A stretch of DNA of 62,475 nt, taken from NCBI GenBank assembly GCA_012719125.1, contig JAAYAY010000123.1:1-62475 (forward strand), in the 5' to 3' direction. Source of the stretch: Planctomycetaceae bacterium. Its GTDB lineage: Bacteria > Planctomycetota > Planctomycetia > Pirellulales > Thermoguttaceae. The notes under the pieces are model-generated. The model saw nothing but the letters and a program-made list of their open reading frames with translations, made no database searches and had not been told where the DNA came from. Made by a program: the position numbers and the translations under genes. Positions 35,701 to 43,396 of the stretch are shown here, in pieces. How positions within the stretch are numbered: position 1 is the first letter of the stretch; each line of letters begins with the position of its first letter.

Positions 35701-38700
35701 ATATAACATTCCGTTGGCATTCCGGATAGAAGGGCGTCTGGACGAATTGATCCTGGAGCACTGTCTGCAGGAGATTGTACGCCGCCACGAGTCGTTGCGC
35801 ACGATATTTGTAGAGGGACCGGAAGGACCTCTTCAACAGATCTCGTCGCAGACCGAAGTGCGGCTTGAACGAACGGAACTTACCGATCTTCCTGAAGAAC
35901 AGCGAGAGATGGAGGCACAGCGGCTAACCGAAACGGAGGGTCGACGTGAATTTGACCTTGCTTCAGGTCCCCTGTTTCGAGCAAGCCTGCTAAGAATGGC
36001 GGAAGATGAATACATCTTCGGCCTTGTGGTTCATCACATTGTCTTCGACGGCTGGTCAGAGGGGCTTCTCTACCGTGAACTGAAGGAACTCTACGCATCG
36101 TTTTCGCGAGGTGGAACTTCTCCGCTGACGGAGTTGCCGATCCAATACGCCGACTTCGCTGTCTGGCAGCGAGAACAACTCCAGGGCGAGGCGCTCGAGT
36201 CGGAGCTTGCGTATTGGAGGAACCAATTGGAAGGAGCGCCGAGCGTTCTGGAACTCCCTGCCGACCACACCCGTCCAGCCCAGCCCACCTACTCCGGCAA
36301 GACCGTCTCCCGGACGTTTCCACTCTCGTTACTCGGTGCCCTGAAGAAGCTGGGAGATGAAGAAGGTACGACCCTCTTTATGACCTTGTTGGCCGTCTTT
36401 GAAACACTTCTTCACCGCTATACCGGCGGAGACGACCTTGTGGTCGGTTCGGTGGTAGCCAACCGCAATCGCCCGGAGATTGAGGGGCTGCTCGGGTTCT
36501 TCGTGAATACGATCGTGTTGCGCACGGACCTTTCAGAGAATCCGAGCTTTCGAGAACTCTTGCGCCGAGTCCGGGAGGTAACCCTGGAGGCCTACGCCCA
36601 TCAGGATCTTCCGTTTGAGCGGCTGGTTGAAGAACTGCGTCCGGACCGCAACTTGAGCCAGTCGCCGCTATTTCAGGTGATGTTCGTCCACCAGAACACT
36701 CCGCAAGAGTCTCTGGAACTTCCTGGCCTGGCCGTCGCGCCACTGGAGGTGGACTACGGCGCCTCGAAATTCGATCTGACCATGTTCACCTACGAACAGG
36801 CCGGCGGTCTGAAGGTCTCGATTGAGTACAGCACCGACCTGTTCGAGCACGAAACGATCAAACGGATGTGCGGTCACTTCCAGACGCTCCTGGAAGGTAT
36901 CGTGGCCAATCCGGACGAATCGATCGGCCGTCTGCCGCTGTTGACTGAGACGGAACGTCACCAATTGCTCGTTGAATGGAACGATACGAAGACGGACTAT
37001 CCGCGCGACAAGTGCATTCACCAGCTCTTTGAAGAGCAGGTGGAGCGGACGCCGGATGCGGTGGCCGTGGTGTTCGAAGGTGAGCAATTGACCTACTGCG
37101 AGTTGAATCGCCGGGCGAATCAATTGGCGCATCATTTGCGGGAACTGGGAGTCGAGCGCGAGACACTGGTGGCGATCTGCGTCGAACGCTCGCTGGAGAT
37201 GATCGTGGGGCTTCTGGGAATCCTCAAGGCCGGGGGCGCCTACGTGCCGCTCGATCCGGACTATCCTCAGCAGCGACTGGCGTTCATGCTCGACGATACA
37301 GAGGCCCCCGTCCTGCTCACCCAGGAGAGATTGCGGCAGAAACTGCCGGCGTATTCGGGCCGCATCGTATGTCTGGACCAAATGCTGACGGAGTGCGACG
37401 GCCTGGGCAACCACAACCTGCCAACTGAACTGCCGTCTGACACTCTGGCGTATGTGATCTACACGTCGGGTTCGACCGGGAAGCCGAAAGGAGTGATGGT
37501 CGAACATCGGAACCTCGTGAACCTCCTTTTGTCAATGGCACGTTCTCCAGGAATCTGCTCGGACGACGTGTTGCCGGCCGTGACGACGATCTGCTTTGAC
37601 ATCGCAGGCCTCGAACTGTTTCTGCCGTTGATTGCGGGTGCGAAGGTCTGGCTCACGACTCGCGAGACCGCTCTGGATGCAAGCCTTCTGGCCCAAACAC
37701 TCAGGGACTCTCGGGCGACCGTGATGCAAGCGACTCCCGTTACGTGGCAGATGCTGGTTTCGGCGGGAGCGGATCTCCAAGGCCTTCGTGTCCTGTGCGG
37801 CGGCGAGGCCTTGGCCCGTGATCTTGCCGAACATTTCAGCAATCACACCGGAAGTGTATTCAATCTCTACGGCCCCACAGAAACAACCGTTTGGTCTGCT
37901 GTGAATCAGGTGACCGACTCGGCCACCGGGCCCTTGATCGGCAAACCGATCCACAACACCCAGGTCTATGTTCTGGATCAGTATAGGCAGCCGGTACCGA
38001 TCGGCGTTCCGGGAGAACTCTACATCGGAGGAGATGGTGTCGCCCGAGGCTATCTGAAGCGTGCGGAACTGACCGCGGAACGATTTGTCGAGAATCCGTT
38101 CGCGGGCATGCCGCATAGTCGACTCTATCGGACGGGTGACTTGGTGCGATGGCTTTCCGGAGGGGCTCTGGAATTCCTGGGCCGATATGATCAACAGGTG
38201 AAGATTCGCGGTTTTCGGATCGAACTTGGAGAAATCGAGGCATGCCTTCGGAGTGATCCAGCCGTTGAAGAGGCCGTCGCCGTGGTGAACGAGACGGCCC
38301 TGGGCGAAGAACGCCTTGTGGCTTACGTCGTCCCCGATGAAGACGGCGGCGTGACGCCCGAGAAGCTCCGTGAACTGCTGCGTGCGAGTCTGCCGCATTA
38401 TATGATCCCTGACGCATTTGTGTTTCTCAAGCGATTGCCCTTGACGCCCAACGGCAAGATCGACCGTCAGAACTTGCCGGCGCCCGAGTCGTTGCGTTTG
38501 GATCTTGAGGACGGCTATGTCGCGCCTCGCACGGAGGTGGAGCGGCGGCTTGCAAAACTCTGGTGTGATGTTCTCGGCGTTGAAAGGATTGGGATTGACG
38601 ACAACTTCTTCGAGCTGGGCGGGCATTCGCTCTTGGCGGTACGCTTGGCCTCACGGATCCGCAGCGATCTGGACTTCAATATTCCTGTGGCAAAACTGTT

Positions 38701-39649
38701 TACCGCACCGACCATTAGAGACCTAGGCAGTACTTGTCAATTGCAGTTCAATTCTCCGCTGTTTGCACTTCAACCTACGGGGACTCGTCCACCACTGGTC
38801 TTCATGCCTTCGATCGCCGGAAGTCCGTTTCATCACTATGACTTGTTGAAGCATCTCGAAAGGGATCAACCTGTCTATTCAATTCAACTCCGCGATGAAC
38901 TCAGCGCAGGTGAGCCCTATGATTCCCTCGAGCAAATGGCGTCCCATTGCGCCGATATCCTCGTTGAATCCTGTCTGCAGCCGCCGTACCTGCTTGCCGG
39001 TTACTCGTTTGGAGGAATTCTGGCTTATGAAACCGCTCGGCAGCTTCTCTTGAGGGGCGAGAGAGTCAGCCTCGTCGCGGTTGTCGATACGGGTCCGACT
39101 TGGCAGGAATACAGAATCCTGCGCGACTTTGTCTCCATGTCCTGGGCCTTTCTCAAGAATCTACCGTACTGGCTCCATGCGAACTTCGGCGGTTTGTGCC
39201 TAACCAGGGTCGCTTCCAGGTTTTTCAGTAAAGCACGCTCCTACGCCGGGGTTGTTCGCCGCCGCACGAAGAGTAACCTGGAGGAGGCCCTCGTTGAGGA
39301 ATTCGAAGCGACTTTCGGCATGCCGCTTGAGGAGGTGCCTGAGCATTATCGAGATCTCTATCTTTCGCACTTCCGGGCATTCTTGAACTACACGGCGAAA
39401 CCGATTTCTACGGACATAACCCTGTTCCGGGCGAGGATTCAAATGCTTTCGACTTCGTTCCTCTGGGACTTTGGCTGGAATAGACTCTGCCGACGGTTGG
39501 AGGTCGTGCCCGTGCCCGGCGATCATGGCTCGGTGATGAAAGAGCCGAACTGCGCCGTCCTTGCCGAGCGAATGACGGAATCGCTGAATCGTGTGGCTGC
39601 CAAGTACGGTGGCAGCCGAACTCCACAACCGGAACCTTCCATTGAATAG
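29783..39649 (+). CDS. Three-module non-ribosomal peptide synthetase with terminal thioesterase
   Basis: 3288 residues from ATG 29783 (MHEQHKWTL), with GGAAG 8 nt upstream. Order: partial condensation domain (residues 1-270, starting at DLDYWRTQLEG, without HHxxxDG), A1 (about 290-790), T1 (LGGHSL near 828), C2 (from 883, HHIVFDG near 1022), A2 (from 1356), T2 (near 1889), C3 (from 1946, HHIVFDG near 2083), A3 (from 2417), T3 (near 2946) and a type I thioesterase (2992-3270, GYSFGG and GDHGSVMKEP). There is no epimerase or methylase. By-eye ten-residue codes are DLTKVGEVGK (Asn-like), DAFWLGGTFK (Val-like) and DILQCGLVWK (Gly-like, weaker). The likely product is a short peptide of these residues, released by the thioesterase. 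Confidence 0.95.
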   Translation: MHEQHKWTLDDRRQSDLDYWRTQLEGTPTALELPTDRPRPRIKSCASGIVSGALPSDLCEGLKQLGHTEAVPLATILLTAFKVLLHRYTSQDDIVVGSTALGRTCKEGASPTGAFAHTLVLRSDLSGNPTFREFLARVWQVSCDAEAHQGLPFDVLVQELAPQTDPGYSPLFQVLFVHEDRVHRHGEVCQQSDTPLEPYCEASELDLTMFSYEQSDGLRVSLQYSTDLFERATIERMLGHFRTLLEGIVANRDERIGHLPLLTEPERHQLLVEWNDTATDYPRDKCIHQLFEEQVERTPDAVAVVFEGEQLTYRELNRRANQLAHHLRELGVERETLVAICVERSLEMIVGLLGILKAGGAYVPLDPEYPKQRLAFMLEDTQAPVLLTQERMRPKLPEFSGHTVWLDGSWEMRSDYGDRNPVSQAAPNSLAYVIYTSGSTGQPKGVMIEHRGLTNYTSWAIKAYRVQEGTGSVVHSSIGFDLTVTSLYLPLLVGNTAFLLPNRDPVEVLAEAIRQQKDLSLLKITPAHIEILSASLSPEEVSSSARVLVVGGDVLRGSCTEFWSNHAPTTRIINEYGPTEAVVGSCVYEVSPRDASRSSIPIGRPIANAPHYVLDRHLQPVPIGVVGQLYISGDGLARGYLNRPDLTAEKFIDSPFGNRTCRKMYQTGDLVRWAANGNLEFIGRMDDQVKIRGFRVELGEIEATLRRHTLVNEVVLMARNDLSGETRLVAYVVPSEAGAPTLSDLRRTLAAKLPHYMIPGAFVFLTKLPLTRNGKVDRRSLPAPDSIRPDLEDSYVPPRTDFEKTVAAIWADVLGLDRVGVHDNFFDLGGHSLHAMKVSAHIRSLYGGTITPARLFQTPTIAELAETLSHGEHATSEPPSPIVPVPRSGPAALSSAQQRMWLLNRLGVGEKTYNIPFIHRIRGPLDESILEHCLQEIVRRHESLRTIFVEGPEGPLQQILPQAEVRLERTDLTDLPREQRELEAQRLTETEARCEFHFASGPLFRASLVKLAEDEHIFIFVVHHIVFDGWSEGLLYRELKELYASFSRGEASPLTELPIQYTDFAVWQREQLQGEVLESELEYWKNQLEGAPSVLELPADHTRPPQPTYFGKTISRTFPLSLLGALKKLGDEEGTTLFMTLLAVFETLLHRYTGVDDLVVGSVVANRNRREIEGLLGFFVNTIVLRTDLSANPSFRELLRRVREVTLEAYAHQDLPFERLVEELHPDRNLSQSPLFQVMFVHQNTPQEPLELPGLAVAPLEVDYDASKFDLTMFTYEQAGGLKVSIEYSTDLFEHETIERMFGHFQTLLEGIVANPDESIGRLPLLTEAERHQLLVEWNDTKTDYPRDKCIHRLFEEQVERTPDAVAVVFEGGQLTYGELNRRANQLAHHLRELGVERETLVAICVERSLEMVVGLLGILKAGGAYVPLDPEYPKQRLAFMLEDTEAPVLLTQERLRQKLPEYSGCVVCLDQMLTECDGLGDHNLPTELPSDTLAYVIYTSGSTGKPKGVTAVHRGVVRLVRNSDYVSLGPSERILQLAPLTFDASTFEIWGPLLNGGQLCVFPAGLPSMDDLGAFVRGNDITTLWLTTGLFHELADRQFDAFSGVRQLLTGGDVVSPSHAVRALNRLSGVRLVNGYGPTENTTFTCCHSMESADDVGESVSIGRPVANTQVYVLDRNLQPVPIGVPGELYTGGDGLTRGYLHASELTEEKFIANPFSAEVEDRLYRTGDQVRWQPAGTLEFLGRLDYQVKIRGFRVELSEIEAALKQHTQIKDVVVCLREDCPGAKCLVAYLVAEDGGLPAVSEVRAFLGESLPTYMLPAAFVELKKLALTPNGKIDRQNLPAPESLRSDLEDGYVAPRTEVERRLAEIWCDILGLEKVGVYDNFFELGGHSLLAVRVASRICPSLGVSFTPSQLFHTPTIAELAEILSREGDIAGEGSSGLVPVLRSGPVALSFAQQRIWLLNRLGVRGQTYNIPLAFRIEGRLDELILEHCLQEIVRRHESLRTIFVEGPEGPLQQISSQTEVRLERTELTDLPEEQREMEAQRLTETEGRREFDLASGPLFRASLLRMAEDEYIFGLVVHHIVFDGWSEGLLYRELKELYASFSRGGTSPLTELPIQYADFAVWQREQLQGEALESELAYWRNQLEGAPSVLELPADHTRPAQPTYSGKTVSRTFPLSLLGALKKLGDEEGTTLFMTLLAVFETLLHRYTGGDDLVVGSVVANRNRPEIEGLLGFFVNTIVLRTDLSENPSFRELLRRVREVTLEAYAHQDLPFERLVEELRPDRNLSQSPLFQVMFVHQNTPQESLELPGLAVAPLEVDYGASKFDLTMFTYEQAGGLKVSIEYSTDLFEHETIKRMCGHFQTLLEGIVANPDESIGRLPLLTETERHQLLVEWNDTKTDYPRDKCIHQLFEEQVERTPDAVAVVFEGEQLTYCELNRRANQLAHHLRELGVERETLVAICVERSLEMIVGLLGILKAGGAYVPLDPDYPQQRLAFMLDDTEAPVLLTQERLRQKLPAYSGRIVCLDQMLTECDGLGNHNLPTELPSDTLAYVIYTSGSTGKPKGVMVEHRNLVNLLLSMARSPGICSDDVLPAVTTICFDIAGLELFLPLIAGAKVWLTTRETALDASLLAQTLRDSRATVMQATPVTWQMLVSAGADLQGLRVLCGGEALARDLAEHFSNHTGSVFNLYGPTETTVWSAVNQVTDSATGPLIGKPIHNTQVYVLDQYRQPVPIGVPGELYIGGDGVARGYLKRAELTAERFVENPFAGMPHSRLYRTGDLVRWLSGGALEFLGRYDQQVKIRGFRIELGEIEACLRSDPAVEEAVAVVNETALGEERLVAYVVPDEDGGVTPEKLRELLRASLPHYMIPDAFVFLKRLPLTPNGKIDRQNLPAPESLRLDLEDGYVAPRTEVERRLAKLWCDVLGVERIGIDDNFFELGGHSLLAVRLASRIRSDLDFNIPVAKLFTAPTIRDLGSTCQLQFNSPLFALQPTGTRPPLVFMPSIAGSPFHHYDLLKHLERDQPVYSIQLRDELSAGEPYDSLEQMASHCADILVESCLQPPYLLAGYSFGGILAYETARQLLLRGERVSLVAVVDTGPTWQEYRILRDFVSMSWAFLKNLPYWLHANFGGLCLTRVASRFFSKARSYAGVVRRRTKSNLEEALVEEFEATFGMPLEEVPEHYRDLYLSHFRAFLNYTAKPISTDITLFRARIQMLSTSFLWDFGWNRLCRRLEVVPVPGDHGSVMKEPNCAVLAERMTESLNRVAAKYGGSRTPQPEPSIE
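32440..34310 (+). repeat. NRPS module-2 copy of a 1.9-kb intragenic direct repeat (partner 35623-37493)
   Basis: From the start of C2 through the A-domain motif YTSGSTGKPKG this segment is nearly identical to 35623-37493 at a constant offset of 3183 bp. Identity stops abruptly after AAAGGAG (34304-34310 and 37487-37493). It resumes at CAACGGCAAG (35281 and 38449) and runs about 185 bp through the carrier domain, at an offset of 3168. Confidence 0.9.
35623..37493 (+). repeat. NRPS module-3 copy of the 1.9-kb intragenic direct repeat
   Basis: Partner of 32440-34310; covers C3 and the N-terminal part of A3. The N-terminal block of A1 (about 30589-30950) shares much of the same sequence, so all three modules probably arose by duplication or were homogenised by gene conversion. 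Confidence 0.9.
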
Positions 39650-40403
39650 AATCCGCCTCCAAGACGACTCGATCCACGTCTGGCTGGCCCATACGGATCG
39701 GCTCCCGAGCGAGTCTCGTCTGGCTTCGGCTCTGACGGCTTCCGAGTATGCCAGAGCCGAGAACTTCCGTTTTCCGCACGATCGGACGAGGTTCCTCCGG
39801 CGTCGCGAATTCCTCCGCGGCGTGCTGGCGCGGTATACGGGCGTTGTGCCGGATCGGCTTCGATTCGATTGCAGTGAGTACGGAAGACCTTTCTTGTTGG
39901 GCTTGGATGCGGTGGAATCGGTGAGTTTCAGCACCTCCCATTCCGACGGTCTGGCCGCCGTTTGCGTGGGCCGTTCGCCTCTCGTTGGAATCGATATCGA
40001 GAAGGAGGTGGACACGGTTTGCCTCGCCGACGAAGCCTCGATGGTTCTGACGCCTGCCGAAATCGCTGCCGTAGAGCAGCAAGCGGATGCGGTTCGGCCG
40101 GGCGTCTTTCTGCGGTTCTGGACCTGCAAAGAAGCGATTGTCAAAGCGATCGGCAGGGGACTCTCGTTGCCCCTCGACGAAATCGAGATCGTGGATATCG
40201 AGTCGGATTGCCCGCGGGTCTGCCGGATCGCCGAGGAATACGGCCCATCGTCCCAATGGCGTCTCAGGCGGTTCACGCCTGCCCCGGGCTATGCCGGGGC
40301 AATTGCCGTCAAAGCGGAGTCCATGGAGATTGAGTTCCGGACATGGAGCCCTGAAGACCACGTTCTGGCCTGCGTGTCCAGCGACAACTGCTATTCCCAT
40401 TGA
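39642..40403 (+). CDS. Sfp-type 4'-phosphopantetheinyl transferase
   Basis: It activates NRPS carrier domains by transferring phosphopantetheine from CoA to the serine of LGGHSL. Family motifs are present: RRREFLRGVLARY, FSTSHSDGLAAV, VGIDIEKE (Mg-binding Asp/Glu) and FWTCKEAIVKAIGRGL. Length is about 253 residues. I prefer TTG 39642, eight bases inside the NRPS end and just before NRIRLQDDSIHVW, because the family usually starts there; the frame also has GTG 39591. The overlap with the NRPS stop implies translational coupling and that this enzyme serves the NRPS. Confidence 0.93.
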   Translation: MNRIRLQDDSIHVWLAHTDRLPSESRLASALTASEYARAENFRFPHDRTRFLRRREFLRGVLARYTGVVPDRLRFDCSEYGRPFLLGLDAVESVSFSTSHSDGLAAVCVGRSPLVGIDIEKEVDTVCLADEASMVLTPAEIAAVEQQADAVRPGVFLRFWTCKEAIVKAIGRGLSLPLDEIEIVDIESDCPRVCRIAEEYGPSSQWRLRRFTPAPGYAGAIAVKAESMEIEFRTWSPEDHVLACVSSDNCYSH

Positions 40404-40547
40404 TGGTGCGGCGGTCGCCTGCACTTCGCCAATTACCCTCGCAAGCCACGCGGTGGATGCGAGAATCTGCCGGAATCCTACGGCCAGGGGCGACCACATC
40501 ACTACGCCGGGTTTCGCCCGGCTTCCTCAAGAGTTGATCCCGAATCC

Positions 40548-40619
40548 GTTAGTCGTCATTCCGCACTCGGAACGCCGAATCAAACCCAGCTCCGTTTCAA
40601 CGAAGGGATTCCGACTAAC
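40548..40619. repeat. 72-bp inverted repeat with 8-bp GTTAGTCG/CGACTAAC arms
   Basis: GTTAGTCG (40548-40555) and CGACTAAC (40612-40619) are perfect complements; the interior contains a TTCCG/CGGAA hairpin. It shares its right arm with the next element, so the two folds are mutually exclusive in one RNA. Confidence 0.6.
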
Positions 40620-40673
40620 AAACGGCCGCACCATCCCCCCTGGAAAACCGTGTCCGGCGCCAGAAAACGTTAG
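40615..40673. repeat. 59-bp CTAAC...GTTAG inverted-repeat element, third copy
   Basis: The ends CTAAC (40615) and GTTAG (40669-40673) match those of 21019-21077 and the length is the same 59 bp. The arms extend outward to the perfect 8-bp pair CGACTAAC / GTTAGTCG. The interior differs from the other copies but keeps a short stem, CTGG/CCAG. Confidence 0.55.
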
Positions 40674-40946
40674 TCGACGGGGGCCTGCGGAAATCGGCGT
40701 TAAACGGTTGTTTCGCAGGTTCTTGCGGCGAGCCGGCGCAGCGTAGAGAATGGAGCTTGCCCACCCCGTTTGCGGACCGGCCCCAAAAAGACCCGCCGAA
40801 CGGAGAACGCCGCGCCGCGTGTCGGTCGCACTACCCGCGCCGTTCTCCTCCCCGCAAGCTTGAATCCCCCATGGATCCGGCCATTCGCGACTTCCGCCCC
40901 GCAGGCCGCCGTCGCCCCCTACCCCGACCTCACGGAGAACATCGGC

Positions 40947-43349
40947 ATGTATCGTTGGCTCTTGCTCGTTGTGTTGACGCTCATCTCTACTGCCGCTTCT
41001 GCGGAGACCATCGATCTGGATGAACGTCCCGCGGGGCCCTCCGACTGGGGTTACCGACCGGCAGACGGCACCACGAGCGACACGAATCCGCCAAGTTTCA
41101 GTTGGCGGCCTCAGGGCAAGATTGTCGGTTGGGAGGTCCGCTGCCGGCCTCACGACGGGAAGAAGGGCACCCAATATCAACAAGACGAGATTGTCTGGAA
41201 CGTGCACTGCCCCAGCCGGACCTTCGAGCCCGGACAGTACGTTTGGCAGTACCGCGGGCAGGACGCTGAAGGCCGGCACACCGAATGGAGTCAGCCGCGA
41301 GCCTTCACGATCCCGAACGATGCGGCCGCCCTGCCTATGCCCGGCAAGGCGGAACTGTTGGCGAGAATTCCGGCCTCGCACCCGCGGCTGTTCGTACGCC
41401 CCGAACAGATTCCCCACCTCCGCGAACTTGCCCGCGGCGAGTTGAAGCCGGAGTGTGACGCTCTCGTAGAGACCTGCGAGAAGTTGCTCAAAAATCCCCC
41501 TCCGACCGAAGAACCGCCCACGTATGGCGACGTGGATCGAAAGAGCGAAGAATGGATCAAGATCTGGTGGGGAAATCGTGAATACACGATCAACGCCCTC
41601 AACGGCGCCGCAACCTTGGCCTTCACCCGGCTGCTCGGCGGAAAGGAAGAGTACGGGCAGTTGGCAAAGCGGATTCTGCTCGATTGCGCCAAGTGGGATC
41701 CGAAGGGCGCCACCGGCTACCGCTACAACGACGAAGCCGGCATGCCCTACGCCTACTACTTCTCGCGGACTTACACCTTCGTCAACGACCTGCTGACGGA
41801 GGAGGAACGCGAGACCTGCCGCAAGGTCATGAAGATCCGAGGCGACGAGATGTACGGCCACCTCTGCCCGCGACATCTCTGGAATCCTTACGCCAGCCAC
41901 AGCAACCGGGCCTGGCACTTTCTGGGCGAAGTGGGCATCGCCTTCCAGGGCGAAGTCGAAGGGGCCGACGATTGGGCGTGGTTCGCCATGAACGTCTTCT
42001 ACAACGTCTACCCCGTCTGGAGCGACAGCGACGGCGGCTGGCATGAAGGCTCGTCCTACTGGAGCAGCTACATCAGCCGCTTCACCTGGTGGGCCGATAT
42101 CATGAAGACCGCCTTCAACGTCGACGCCTACGACAAGCCCTTCTTCTCCAAGATCGGTTACTACCCCATGTACCTCCTGCCGCCCGGAAAGGTGGGAGGC
42201 GGATTCGGCGATCTGACGGCCCAGCGCACCTCCGGCAGCAACGTGGGGCTGATGAGCATTCTCGCCGCCCAGGCAGGCAACCCCTACTGGCAATGGTACG
42301 TCGAACAGACCGGCGGGCCAGTGGCCACGCCCGGCTACGTCGGATTCGTCCGCGGCGCCTTGCCGAAAGTCGAGGCCAAGCCGCCCACGGATCTGCCGTC
42401 TTCGCGCTGCTTCCACGGCACCGGACAGGCCTACCTCAACTCCAATCTGCTCGACGCCAGGCAAGGGGTCCAGGTAACGTTCAAGTCGAGCCCGTTCGGC
42501 ACCCAGTCCCACGGCTACGAGTCGAACAACTCCTTCCTGCTGTCGGCCTACGGCGAGCGGCTCCTGATCCGCACCGGGAGACGCGACACTTACGGGAGCG
42601 AACATCACGTGAAGTGGATGTGGACCACTCGCTCCGTGAACGACGTCACGGTCGACGGCATCGGTCAGAAGGGGCATTCGTCGGCCGCCCAAGGGCGAAT
42701 CGTCGACTTCCGTGCCGGTAAGGCAATCGACATAGTCGTCGGCGAGGCCGGGGCTGCCTACGTGGGAGAAAAGACCAAGCAGAATCCCGACGGGCGGCTC
42801 CTCGATCGATTCACCCGGTCGATCATCTTTGTCAAGCCGGATCTGGTCGTGGTCTTCGATCGGCTCAAAGCCCGGCAGAAGAGCTCTTACGAATACTGGC
42901 TCCATAGCGTCAATCAATTTGCCGTCAAGAACCAGGACGACATCCGCGTGGAATCCGGCGACGCAGCGTGCGACATCCGGATCCTCGAACCCCGGGAACT
43001 GACGTTCGCACAAACCAACGAATACGACCCCAATCCTCGCCCACGCATCAAGCTGCGTGAATGGCATCTCACGGCGACGACGAAGGAAAAAGCAGATTCG
43101 GCCACCTTCGTCACCGTGATCCGGCCCTATCGGAAGGGGCAGGAACCGGCGACCGAGGTGAAACTCGATCCCATTGCCGGCGGACGGGTCCTCACGGCCA
43201 AGGTCTCCGACGGAACCGTCACGATGCTTCTGCCGACCGACGACACAACAGAACTCTCGGCCGGCGACCTCAAGGCAACCGGCAAGCTGGCCGTCGCCCG
43301 ATATGCTGCAGATGGGTCGGTCGTGGAAACGGTCGTGGTTGATCAGTAG
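40947..43349 (+). CDS. Exported heparinase II/III-like polysaccharide lyase
   Basis: I start at ATG 40947, with GGAGA upstream and a clean signal peptide (MYRWLLLVVLTLISTAASA); the frame is open from 40770. The 800-residue protein has an N-terminal beta domain (residues 20-135, DUF4962-like: GPSDWGYRP, PSFSWRP), an (alpha/alpha) toroid at about 140-500 (NGAATLAFTRLLGG, ASHSNRAWHFLGEVG, GGWHEGSSYWSSY) and a C-terminal beta-sheet heparinase_II_C domain (GTQSHGYESNNSFLL, with catalytic-type His). Such enzymes cleave uronic-acid-containing polysaccharides. The target glycan is not evident. Confidence 0.9.
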   Translation: MYRWLLLVVLTLISTAASAETIDLDERPAGPSDWGYRPADGTTSDTNPPSFSWRPQGKIVGWEVRCRPHDGKKGTQYQQDEIVWNVHCPSRTFEPGQYVWQYRGQDAEGRHTEWSQPRAFTIPNDAAALPMPGKAELLARIPASHPRLFVRPEQIPHLRELARGELKPECDALVETCEKLLKNPPPTEEPPTYGDVDRKSEEWIKIWWGNREYTINALNGAATLAFTRLLGGKEEYGQLAKRILLDCAKWDPKGATGYRYNDEAGMPYAYYFSRTYTFVNDLLTEEERETCRKVMKIRGDEMYGHLCPRHLWNPYASHSNRAWHFLGEVGIAFQGEVEGADDWAWFAMNVFYNVYPVWSDSDGGWHEGSSYWSSYISRFTWWADIMKTAFNVDAYDKPFFSKIGYYPMYLLPPGKVGGGFGDLTAQRTSGSNVGLMSILAAQAGNPYWQWYVEQTGGPVATPGYVGFVRGALPKVEAKPPTDLPSSRCFHGTGQAYLNSNLLDARQGVQVTFKSSPFGTQSHGYESNNSFLLSAYGERLLIRTGRRDTYGSEHHVKWMWTTRSVNDVTVDGIGQKGHSSAAQGRIVDFRAGKAIDIVVGEAGAAYVGEKTKQNPDGRLLDRFTRSIIFVKPDLVVVFDRLKARQKSSYEYWLHSVNQFAVKNQDDIRVESGDAACDIRILEPRELTFAQTNEYDPNPRPRIKLREWHLTATTKEKADSATFVTVIRPYRKGQEPATEVKLDPIAGGRVLTAKVSDGTVTMLLPTDDTTELSAGDLKATGKLAVARYAADGSVVETVVVDQ

Positions 43350-43396
43350 CCTCCAAAACGCAACACCTGAACCCTGAACCCCGACAACCGACAACT

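Larger units (their letters stand above)
40404..40946. other. 543-bp inverted-repeat-rich intergenic region
   Basis: No gene is supported. A hairpin at 40506-40522 (GCCGGG, TTTCG, CCCGGC) could help end the NRPS/PPTase transcript, though no T-run follows. TTCCG-CACT-CGGAA lies near 40559-40572, and three alternating GTTAGTCG/CGACTAAC octamers lie at 40548, 40612 and 40669. Confidence 0.55.

Noticed and set aside
7119-40673. Interpretation of the 59-60-bp elements as an integron cassette array
   Set aside because: Only three scattered copies, no integrase, and the core sites only partly match RYYYAAC/GTTRRRY.
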